Assembly (NCBI GenBank): GCA_033296885.1
Contig: MU863932.1
Location: 165,413 to 229,412 of the forward strand
Direction: 5' to 3'
Length of the DNA: 64,000 nucleotides
Source of the DNA: Triangularia verruculosa
Taxonomy: Eukaryota; Ascomycota; Sordariomycetes; Sordariales; Podosporaceae
Positions 1-9,066 of this stretch are shown here, in pieces (position 1 is the first letter of the stretch; each line of letters begins with the position of its first letter). A model generated the notes under the pieces. The model searched no databases and had not been told where the DNA came from. It saw only the letters and a program-made list of their open reading frames with translations. Position numbers and translations under genes: made by a program.

Positions 1-2195
1 CTTTTCAGCTTTGTCTCCACCTCCCTCAACACTTCCTGGACATCCTTTTCCTCCTTGGCCAGATCCACAAATGCGTCCACTACCCCGACGTCAGCTTCCA
101 GATCGGCGGCCTGCCAGACTTGGTGTAGGCGGTTGACGCAGGCGACCAGCTGGTCAATCTGTACTAGCAGCTCGTAGAGGGGATCGGTGAATGTGGCGCG
201 CGAGAGTAAAAGCAAGGATACGAGGGTGCGGAGGTAGTGTCGGTGGGCATGCGACAAGGTTTCGGGGTCATGGAGGCCCAGCGAGGAAGCGTTCGGTGGC
301 GGCGACGAAGTATTCGACTCGTTAAGCCAAATATCGTCGTCGTTTGCCTCCTCTTGATTGTTATTGTTTGTCGGAGCTTGGGCAGGTGGCTTCGGAGCAA
401 AAGGTCTGTTCATGTCGGTCTGCGATTGCGGGTGATAGTCATCTTTACCGGTGGTCAGCCACCTGTGGAATCCGTCTGACAGCCCGGCGACCACTTCTGT
501 CTGCAGGTAGGCTTCTGTTTCGCCGAGGAAGAAGATAGCTGCGCTGGCGGTAGCCCAGGCGTTGCGGAGAATGTGGGATCTGGCAGTCTGTCGCTGTCTC
601 AACAACAGAACTGTCTCTCTTCCACCCCTGGTGCTTCCTCTTGGTGGCCCAGGCGGCGCAGGATGATGTCTCCGTAGCGAGGTAATTTTCCACAAATCTG
701 TTAATCGTATATGCGCTCGTCTCAACGACAGAAGGTATGAGTTGATCGCCGTGTATGTCTGCAAATCGGCCTGCGTCAAGAACAAATCCAAGGGTGACGG
801 TATCTTCAACGTCAACACCACAGGCACTGAAAACAGCAGGTTGCGAAACGGAGTGTCAGCAATGGTCGCCAGCCCGCTCTCCACCGCCGCCGGCCCTGAT
901 GCACTCGGCACCCTCCTCTTCGCAATTGTCAATCTCAACAGCTCTCTCGCCAATTCCACGCCTTCATCTTCCTCGTCACCCGCGTCATCATACTCTCCTT
1001 TCATACTCCCCATAGCCGCCCACGTCCGGCTCAGAACAGCCGCCACCTCCCCCTCCTTGACCGTCACATTCCCCATCTTATCTCGCTTCTCCCAAGACAG
1101 GTTCTCTGCCCTCTTCCATCGACTCCTAATCTTCTCGTCAGCCTGCTGCGTCAAGGCCATTGCAAACTCGCCCTTTCTCAATAAAAAGAAGTCTCTTAAC
1201 AACCCCAGCGTCTCCACCACTTTAGTCAGTGGCAACAGCTTCTGCAGCGTCGTCCTGGACAGATACCTCCTGATATCCGCAATCGCCCGCCCAAAATTGG
1301 CCGCGTCCAGCGGGTGCTGCAGCTTCGCCAGTCGTTCCAGCTGGGTCGATAAATGCCCCTTTCCTCTCAGAGAATAATCACCCACGCTCTTGGCGCGAAT
1401 CTGATTCAGACTCCTCCCGATGAACAACATGCTCGCCGCCGCGGCTGGCGTAACAAACCCAGGTAGCAAATACTCCTCAATCACCCACTCCTCCTCCCAT
1501 TTCGTTTCCTCCTCCTCCTGCTGTGATGTCATCCCTGTGTCCGCTGTCCCCTGTCCGGCCGTATGCCTGTCCGCCCTCCTGATAAAAAAGTCACCGTCAC
1601 CCTTCTGAGGCAGCTGCCCGTACACGACCCACGCACCAACCTCCCGTAACCAAGTCCCCTCCGCCACTGCCAGCAACTCCCTCGCCAGACCCTCCACCTC
1701 CTCATAACCAGTCTGCAGCTCCCGCCGCAGCAAGTCCATCAGCTTTGGCCCCGTGCACTGTTCCCTCCCCTGCTGGCCCATCATGTGCCCAGTGACCTCC
1801 TCCAAGAACTCCATCCGCCGCTTCCACTCGCCCACCACCAGACTCACGACCTGGGTCAGGGGCACAATGTTATAGGCCCCCACCATCTTCGAGTCTTTGG
1901 TTAGAATGTCACTTTCGATTTGAAGGAGGCATTGCTGAAAGGAACGGAGGTGCTGCGAGAGGATGGAAGAGGCCACGGAGCGGCAGATAACTGACGGGTG
2001 GCTGGCGGAGATGAGGGTTGATTGGGACGCTATTGTGGTGTGGGCTGACGAGAGGTGGGCGAGGGGCTGGAGGAGGGAGGCTTCGCTTGGGCTGAGGTTG
2101 AGGGTGGCTGATAGGTCATCTTGGGAGAGGGTGGTGGCGGCACGGAGGAGAGGGGAGGGGTGTCCTGAAAGGGAGAGTAGGATTTCGTGGAGCAT
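1..2195 (-). CDS. GCP4: Gamma-tubulin complex component GCP4 (Spc97/Spc98 family), 3' end outside the window
   Basis: The minus strand is open without a stop from an ATG at 2195 to the window edge, giving at least 731 residues; the C-terminus is missing. The start MLHEILLSLSGHPSPLL closely resembles the GCP4 N-terminus (MIHELLLALSGYPG type), and the order continues as in the GRIP1/GRIP2 fold: a PLTQVVSLVVGEWKRRMEFLEE stretch, an EEYLLPGFVTPAAAASMLFIGRSLNQIR motif, and a C-terminal helical part with RRAHIRLTDLWK. GCP4 is a wedge subunit of the gamma-tubulin ring complex and acts in microtubule nucleation at the spindle pole body. I see no need for an intron in the visible part. An insert rich in Asn, Glu and Pro around 300-420 is probably a disordered loop. 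Family assignment is strong; GCP4 rather than GCP5 or GCP6 rests on the N-terminal motif and compact size. Confidence 0.85.
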   Translation of the reverse strand, partial: MLHEILLSLSGHPSPLLRAATTLSQDDLSATLNLSPSEASLLQPLAHLSSAHTTIASQSTLISASHPSVICRSVASSILSQHLRSFQQCLLQIESDILTKDSKMVGAYNIVPLTQVVSLVVGEWKRRMEFLEEVTGHMMGQQGREQCTGPKLMDLLRRELQTGYEEVEGLARELLAVAEGTWLREVGAWVVYGQLPQKGDGDFFIRRADRHTAGQGTADTGMTSQQEEEETKWEEEWVIEEYLLPGFVTPAAAASMLFIGRSLNQIRAKSVGDYSLRGKGHLSTQLERLAKLQHPLDAANFGRAIADIRRYLSRTTLQKLLPLTKVVETLGLLRDFFLLRKGEFAMALTQQADEKIRSRWKRAENLSWEKRDKMGNVTVKEGEVAAVLSRTWAAMGSMKGEYDDAGDEEDEGVELARELLRLTIAKRRVPSASGPAAVESGLATIADTPFRNLLFSVPVVLTLKIPSPLDLFLTQADLQTYTAINSYLLSLRRAHIRLTDLWKITSLRRHHPAPPGPPRGSTRGGRETVLLLRQRQTARSHILRNAWATASAAIFFLGETEAYLQTEVVAGLSDGFHRWLTTGKDDYHPQSQTDMNRPFAPKPPAQAPTNNNNQEEANDDDIWLNESNTSSPPPNASSLGLHDPETLSHAHRHYLRTLVSLLLLSRATFTDPLYELLVQIDQLVACVNRLHQVWQAADLEADVGVVDAFVDLAKEEKDVQEVLREVETKLK

Positions 2196-3062
2196 GATGG
2201 TGGTTGTTTGTTATCGGGTGAGGGGTGGCGTGAGTGAGGGTTGCGGTTTTGTGAGCTGAACATGAGATGTTTAGTGTCAGTGATTTAGAGAAAGCAAACA
2301 GTTGTGATTCGTACATTTCAGTCATACCCGGACCCTTCTCTTCAAGTTTGGTATGGTTGTCGTCTGTGTTCTCTCTCAGGGCTTGGATAAATAATATGAT
2401 TGTTCCAAAAAGTTCGAACCGGCAGCACATGGAGGTTTATTTGTCTGGCGGTGGGAAACTCGAACCGAAAGAAGTGAAAGTAAGAGATTCTTCAATCTTT
2501 ACGCAAACACACAATCTATCATAAAAAAACGAGCTTCGAATCCGTGAGTTTTTAAGAGTGGTAAAAACAAAAGAGCGATGCGATGCGACTTCAAGATCTC
2601 GCTGCTGACTTGGTTGACGGTTGACGGTTTCGATTCAAACGGCTGATGCTAGTCAGAGTCGCACACTGGTTACCAAAACCCGTCCCATTTCCTGAAGGGG
2701 CGGTAGGCGCTACTGGTTCTATGACAACCAGCCAGTTGCTTGTTCCTGCTACCAGTGCTGAAGGAAGACAACAGGCACCTTACCTGAAGCAAACGAGATG
2801 CCGTCAGTGTGGAACCTTGGGTGCTTGGACAATTCATAACGCGACTGCATTGGGAAAGACGCGACTTGATAAAAATGCAGGGGTTTGACAATCACGTGAT
2901 GCATTTATACTTCGTACCCCTGCCTGTTGCAAGTCGCATCTCATCCGAGTATCCCGTCAACATTAGTTTGAATTATCATATCAGCTGGTAAAAGGACACT
3001 CGGACTTGCTATGAAGGGAAAGGAAACCTGAATTCAACTGCCACTTATTACACCTCCCAAGA
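2196..3062. promoter_or_regulatory. Intergenic: GCP4 promoter and spartin-gene 3' region
   Basis: This 867 bp holds no convincing gene. It lies upstream of GCP4 and downstream of the spartin-like gene, both on the minus strand. A perfect TCACGTGA palindrome (E-box, the Cbf1/bHLH type) sits at 2892-2899. An ATG at 2263 on the minus strand opens a 77-codon out-of-frame ORF that runs into the first 166 bases of GCP4. If the transcript starts further upstream, this would be an overlapping uORF. Confidence 0.5.
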
Positions 3063-4783
3063 TCACCTGTACAGAGTCCCGTTACCACCTGCCGGCTGCT
3101 TGCCCTCCGACACTGTCAACCCACTCAGCGACTGTGTATCTGGAGAGGACTTCCCCCCATTGTTATCAATGACAGCAACGCCGCCATCACCCCCACCAAC
3201 GACGATAGACTCGCCCTTGGACGTCTTTCCCACCACCATACCTTTGGCTACGCTCTTGATCAACGCCCTGCGTGAGACGCCCGTTACGTCAATGTAGACC
3301 AGGCCGACATTCTTGACGCCACCACCGATTGACCTGCTCACATCTCCTGCCTCGGGTCCCCACTTGTGCTGTACGACCGTTGTGGCAGCATCGGACGTCG
3401 ATGCGAGCAGGTGACGCCCAGCCTGCTCAACACCGTCCATAACCGTGGAAAAGGCCATCATGCTCTTGTTCAAGATGCCAGGCTTGTATGCCTCGAGCGG
3501 CTTGCCATCAGGACCATAGCCTTTGTGCCCAGTGGCCGTCTTTTTTCCATGCCCACCAAGCGTCGCTCCAACGTTCTGCGCAACCCTGCCAATTTGGCCT
3601 ACCGTCTTGGCCGATAGGGTTGCCGCTCCGCCAGTGAAGGTGCCGATTCGACGGATGTGCGCCTTTGTGGTCGGTTTAAACGTCATCGGCTTCGCAGCAG
3701 GCTCGGTTCTCTTGGTGTAGTTGTCGGCCTGGCCTTGGAGGAGTTTGGCAACCATGTCGGAACCGGTGATAATAAGTCGCGAGGCGGCGTGTGCGTTTGA
3801 GACCAGGAATGAATTCTTATAAGCAGGATGCAGCTCTGCCTCCCACAGCTCAGGGGAGATGGGCGCCACCTGAATGTTCTGACCACCTTCGGCAGGAAGT
3901 GTGATCTCGACCGGATCTATAGCACCACTCAAGTTAGAAGGGCGTTTGCTTTACCATGCCGCACCGTTTGAGACTTGACTAACCTTTTGACCCAGGCTTC
4001 AAGTTGCTGGACTCGACAACCTGGAAGTTTTCCGCAAGCTCGCCGATCACGCTCCCGTCTTCTTCATCAACTAAGACGATCTGTCCTGGCGCGGTGGTAG
4101 TATTCGAAGGGCTCCCGCGTGCATAGGCTTCGCCGGGTTTGAAGTCTGCTGGGTTGTATGCAGGCAGCTGTTCACCCGTGGTGGCCGCCTTGAAGGCAGA
4201 ACCCCCGCTGGCGACCTTTTGGTCGGCATCCTCCCACCACTGCTTGTCGCCTTTCCCGTCAATTTTGGGAGGAGGGGCCCGCTCGAGGAAAGCGGTGCAT
4301 TGCGCCAAAATGGTCTCGAAGGTGTCAACGTCCTCCTGGATTCCCTTCCGGCTTTGCACGGAAGGAAACTCGATTCTGGTGAACGCGCCGCTATCGGGTC
4401 CCAAATCCCACCGGGGAATCAGGTAGCTGGTTGGTGGCTGGTGGTAGATTTGCGTTGTTGCTGGCAGCGGGAGGTCGAGCTCAGGGGGAAGGTGAAGATG
4501 AAGATAGAAGTCCTGCTCGGCGTTGGCTGTTTCGGGGTCGATTGAAGGATCGGCGAAGACGGAACTCGTAGGGACCATCAGCAGCGACAAGGTCTGCGGC
4601 CCGGCTGGCGTGAGCGGTTGCTCCTTGCCATTGGCGATATGGTAGGCCTTGACGCCATTGATGGCATACAGCAGCTTTGGATCCTGTGGTTGGCGCATCA
4701 TGTTAGGTGTTATTCTAGTGGTTTACCATGTCTGTCGATTGGCGAAATCGTGGCAGGGAGCTCACATTGTGTCCAGAAGCCAT
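3063..4783 (-). CDS. Spartin-like senescence-domain protein
   Basis: Three exons give 523 residues: 4783-4766, 4683-3984 and 3916-3063. Intron 2 (67 bp, GTTAGT...CTATAG with CTAAC branch point) joins KPGSK to DPVEITL. Intron 1 (82 bp, GTGAGC...CCACAG, branch CTAAC) leaves an 18 bp first exon, ATG plus ASGHN, joined to DPKLLYAINGVKAYH. An alternative start at 4701 (MMRQPQDPK) lies inside that intron and looks less likely. The C-terminal part (from about residue 260) carries the Gly/Ala-rich senescence/spartin domain, with the ASRLIITGSDMVAKLLQ stretch followed by the amphipathic AATLSAKTVGQIGRVAQNVG region. In animals and plants this family acts on lipid droplets, membrane contacts and endosomes. 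A role here is inferred only from family. Confidence 0.82.
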
Positions 4784-7689
4784 GGTGTCGGATATCTTCT
4801 AATATGTCCCGATCTGATGATGCGGGGTGACTCTCTGCTGGTGTCGCACGGGAAAAGGGGGCGATGACGCTGCGACTCGTGCTTCTTTATTTCACCGCCG
4901 AGCTGATGGAAGCACTCAAATACCGCTCGGGCAGAAGAAGGGTATAACAAGAATAACTCTGTCGCAATGGCACGATTTGACCACAAGGCGGGGTTAAATC
5001 ACTTCTCACTTCCAGTTCCCGATCCAACGACAGTCTGGCGTCCAAAATAGCAACTGCAAGACACCAGCACCCCGCGCCAGAGAGGCCCCAGGCGCTTAAG
5101 CAGCTCTCGTGTGTGGAGCATGGGCGCGAGGCCTCTCAATGGTGCACCCAAGGTCGACGTCATTGGTTTGCCGCATAAAGTTAATGGGGACGCAGCCTGC
5201 CAGAGAGATGCCTCTTGCATCCGCCACTGACTGGACATATTCATGAAACAGGGAACAAAGCTGGGGGCTTCATGCTCTGGTTAGGTAGCTTTAAGTCTTT
5301 TTCTGATTTCCAGATAAAGTTACAGATGACGCATCGTTTCACCGTGTCAGCTGCAGGTTGGGGTCGCTTATGAAAGCCCGCCATGAGCCCCTCACGCCCC
5401 TGAGCTGGTCGCGATCGGTGGTTCTCCTCCGTCTCCCCGCTTCCACACATGTCGGTAGTCGGCAGCCCCAGATGTTCATCCAACTCATCGTGGCCGACGG
5501 ATGCAATGTCAGCTTCGGCCTCGCGTGTTCTCGCTGGTGTTTCCTTCTGAATGATCTGTACGGTGGTCCCCTGGCTATGTGTGCGGAGAAGGGGTGCAGT
5601 ACTTTGGGATATCAATCTGTGAGTGGTTGATGGCGGGGCACACCCCGTCACACAAAGAGATCGAGGGTGTTTAGGTGACGAAGAGATCGTGTCCGTCCGA
5701 GACCGTGCGACTGGTGGAAGCAAGGTCCAGCAGGTTAGTATGGTATTGGATCTAATCAGAGTCCCGACCTCCTCTTTGGCGTTCAGGCTTTGCCTCGACT
5801 TTTCCCAGAACATCCAACAAGGAACCAGAGAATGGCGCGGTGTCGAGATACGGCCATCCAATATGGCAAGCAGCAGGATGAAGAAGCAAAATCATAAAAA
5901 GACCCTGGTCATCTGGGTGCCCGCAATTGAAACCGGTGAGGGTTCCAAGGAAAAAAAGTGTCGGGGGGCTACGACAACCTGGAACCTTCGCCCAGTCGAA
6001 CCAGGCGCGTTTCCGCTGCCGAGTGGCTGCAGGCACTCCCGATTCGGCTTCCGTTCTGCGGCGGGTCCCCATCAGTTGCAGTTGCCGACCTGCAGTGTTC
6101 TCCCGTCGTAGCAAGCGTGAATACCCAACAAACAGAAGCATTTACCGCCGAAATCAACGAGACCGGGCTGGCTTTCTTGCAGGGTTGTCGGTCTTGATTC
6201 CGTGCCATATCAGCCAACAGGGAAGCTTTCCGGCTTATCTATTGCTGTGCTGCGTATTAAGTTGCGTCTTGCTCTTCGGCCCATCTCCAGCTCCTTGTTG
6301 CATCTGCATGGCCACAGATCGCCCCTCTGCGGGCGTACCAAAAAGTCCTCTGTCTCACCGTCGTCGGAACACTGACCTGGTGAAAAGACAGAGAGGACCA
6401 GCCTCGTCTTGTCAGCAGTTCCACCACAGCGGAGTTGCTGAGAGTCGGTCATGAGCGACCTCGGCGGTCCGCCCGCCTCAGCAGGTGAGTGTCCACATGC
6501 CGTTCGGCCCCAGAAGCGATGCCCAGATGCCGGCTGCTGCTGGGGAGAACGAGAATACGTGGGCCGTCTTGGGTACCAAATTTGTTCTGCAAAAGTTAGA
6601 TTGATGATGGACCTAAACGAAAACGTTCCATACTCGGGTCAACCACTCACAAGACTCCATTGCTGTTCCGTCCCGTCCCTGAGTGGTCGACGCCGCCCAT
6701 CCCTAGATGGATAGGTGTGAACAGCGGAAGCGGGGGGGTGTTTGCTTGCTTGAGATCCGTGCCAACCTAGGTGAAGGTAAAGGGCGCTAGCCCAAGGCCC
6801 CTCTTGCCGACGTCCCCTCCCTGTGGCCCGTGAGAAGCTTCCCTTCCCGAGCGAGGGGGATTCCATCTGGTGGTGTGCTGCCCGTTGGTCAATGCGCTCA
6901 GTGTCAAAAAAGAAAATCATTCTGATCAAAGCGGGAGATCGTTTCATACAAGGTGTTTACAGAACCTAGGAGATAAACAGATGCCGGTATAGACGCCATG
7001 AAATGGTTGCAACCACCTTGGAAGCAAAGTTTGTCAGTCATCAAACTCTGTGATAAGTCAACTTCCAACGTGGGTGGCTGCCCAATGAATCCTTCACTCA
7101 GCCAAGATGTACATATATCTATGTATGTGTGTGCGTGAAAACTGCGCGATATGGCAACCCGGGGAGATGCTGTCCGAGCCGTCCCCGGAAGGGCTGGCCA
7201 CTGGCTCTTGGCTCGATGCTAGCTTCCCCGTTCCTCGATGGCAGATGGCACTCCAGCTTTCAGGGATTTGCCCATGGACCATCTATGACAAGACAGCCTC
7301 TGTGACCTCGGTGGAATGCAAGTGCTCAAGTGCCGTCAAATAAAGACCGCAAGGGGACCACTTCTTTTTTTCCATCGCGTCTTTTCTTGGGATCCCCGTC
7401 CGTCCCACCACGTCCAGCAGCAACAGCCAGCCAGCCCAGAGAGAGATATCGAACCCAAACAAACCCCCGTCCGTTTTCGATCGATCCCCCAAACATCCCG
7501 TCCACTGCCGCCCCCGTCGAGCATCCGTACCTACCTAAACGCTACAATAAAAATCCCTGACCTGGAACTTGCCCTGTCCACCCTCGCTCTCGGAACTCGG
7601 AGCTGCTTCGCCTGGCACTGACGCACCCGACCCTGCCGACGCACTGTTGCTGCTTGTTGCCCGTGCTTGGTTTGATCTGTATCTGTATG
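4784..7689. other. Long intergenic stretch between divergent genes
   Basis: About 2.9 kb between the spartin-like gene (minus) and the leader of the Zn2Cys6 regulator (plus). Open frames here are short, have no family motifs and mostly begin at non-ATG codons. The longest, 5241-5861 on the minus strand, starts at TTG. Microsatellite-like pieces occur near 7115-7135 (ATGTATGTGTGTGCGTG). I see no tRNA, rRNA or mobile element. It probably serves as a large regulatory region for the transcription factor. Confidence 0.5.
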
Positions 7690-9065
7690 TTTTTGGTCCG
7701 AATTATCCTTATTATTATTTTCCCTTTCTCTAGTCCTAGCTGCAAGCTGCGTCCACCCTCACGGCCTGTGTTGTTTTGCTGCACCATCTTGGCTCTGTGC
7801 AGCCGCTCAGTGCCTTCTCTCGTGTGCGCCCCGCCCAAAGCCAAACACTCCCACGCCGTTTCCTGGCGTTTCGCACCTCACCGTCTTCGTGCTCCCCGAC
7901 TATAGACCAGCTTCAACGGCCCTTCTTATCAGCAGAGAAGCTAACCAACGACTAATAGTCGAGCTCCCCTCTGCCCTCTGCCCGCCAAACAACTCAAACA
8001 CCCCAGGCTCGCGTATTTCCGCATATCCCGTTGCGCATCTCCACCACTGCCGCTGCCGCTGCCGCTGCCGCTACATACGGAGCATCCGTCGGCCGCACCA
8101 CCACGCGCGCGCAACACCCACGACCTGGCCCACGCAGCATCGGCATCGTGTCGTGAGGATCGGGAACAATCGCCAGCTGCATTTCGCCGTCACATTGCCC
8201 TTCGGTTAGACACGCCCCTTTTTTTTTCGCCATTTGTGGTTCTTGACTCGCCCGGCCACCGCGCGCGCAACGGACGGCTACGTGCATCTCTTGTCGACGC
8301 TGTAATACCCTGTGCCAGCGCCCGTTCGACTTCTGGTAGCACTGGCCCGCCCGGGAAACCTCTCTGCCACTTGTCTGCGCTGCCTCGACCGAGTTCTTTC
8401 CCCCCCTTCCCCTCTCTCGCGCCGCCGTCGTGCTTCCGTCTTGCCGTTGTCCGCCCTTTCCGCTTCCCTGACCCTATCATCTGGGCATCTCGCTGCGCTT
8501 CCCCCGAAGTGTGAGTACCTTCCGTACCCTATTTAGTCCCGTCCGCTCTCGACCCGCCCGACGACACCGACTACCAGCTCCGGCTCTCCTCCTCCCGTGC
8601 CCTGCACATCACTACCGCCGAGCGGTCTCTCTGCAGTCGCAGTCTGTTGCGCTGTAGAGTGTGGCCAAGGACGGCCTTGTATTTGGACAGCACCTGTCTC
8701 AAGGGGTCCCCTCGCGAGACCCAACCGCCGTCACAATTGCGTCCCAGCTGCGCATCCAGTCCATCCTCTCCCCGGCCGATCCGTCGGACACCCCTCCTCC
8801 AAAACGAAAGTTCTACGACGCCTTTGTCGGGCCGGCGACAGAACCATCTCCCGCACCACCCACGGAGTGGGCTTCCCCCGCCCCTCCACCGGCTTCGAAC
8901 CCGGCACCTCCGGACCGGTTACCGAACATTCGACAGCCGCTGCCGCATAGCCCGCCGCGCCCTGCTGCTGCGGTTGGGGGCGGGAGCAACAGCAATCAAC
9001 CGAAGCCTCCAGCGCCTGTCGTCGTTCCTGAGGATGACAGCCGAGTCCCAAGCTCGGCTACAGTG
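7690..9065 (+). promoter_or_regulatory. AUG-depleted leader of the Zn2Cys6 regulator
   Basis: Read base by base, 7690-9033 has no ATG in any frame (1,344 nt), where 15 to 20 would be expected by chance. This is what a long scanned 5' leader under selection against upstream AUGs should look like. It is pyrimidine-rich and has about four copies of CTGCCG at 8047-8072. A probable leader intron runs 8511-8636 (GTGAGT to CTGCAG). From 8661 onward the frame of the regulator is already open. The first ATG (9034) belongs to a 10-codon uORF that ends in TGATG, overlapping the main ATG at 9066. The transcription start is inferred, not seen. Confidence 0.6.
8511..8636 (+). other. Probable 5' leader intron
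   Basis: GTGAGTACC at 8511 is a consensus fungal donor, and TCTCTCTGCAG ending at 8636 is a strong pyrimidine-rich acceptor. The 126 bp length fits introns of this genome. An alternative acceptor, CTGTAG ending at 8657, would remove the in-frame TAG just before the open frame of the regulator. No upstream ATG exists to use that, so the intron probably lies in untranslated leader. Confidence 0.5.
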
Positions 9066-9066
9066 A
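9034..9066 (+). promoter_or_regulatory. uORF overlapping the regulator start codon (TGATG)
   Basis: This ATG is the first in over 1.3 kb of leader and opens a 10-codon peptide (MTAESQARLQ) whose TGA at 9064-9066 shares its last base with the ATG at 9066. Such a one-base overlap favours reinitiation or leaky scanning at the main start. If translation instead begins upstream at a near-cognate codon, this ATG is simply internal and out of frame. Confidence 0.45.

Noticed and set aside
2400..2430. GGTTCGAAC on the minus strand as a tRNA B box
   Set aside because: The flanks cannot pair as a T-stem and no A box or acceptor stem is found. Similar TTCGAA hits at 59985 and 61790 also fail.
5241..5861. 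206-codon minus-strand frame
   Set aside because: It begins at TTG, has no family motif and lies in a region of ordinary non-coding character.
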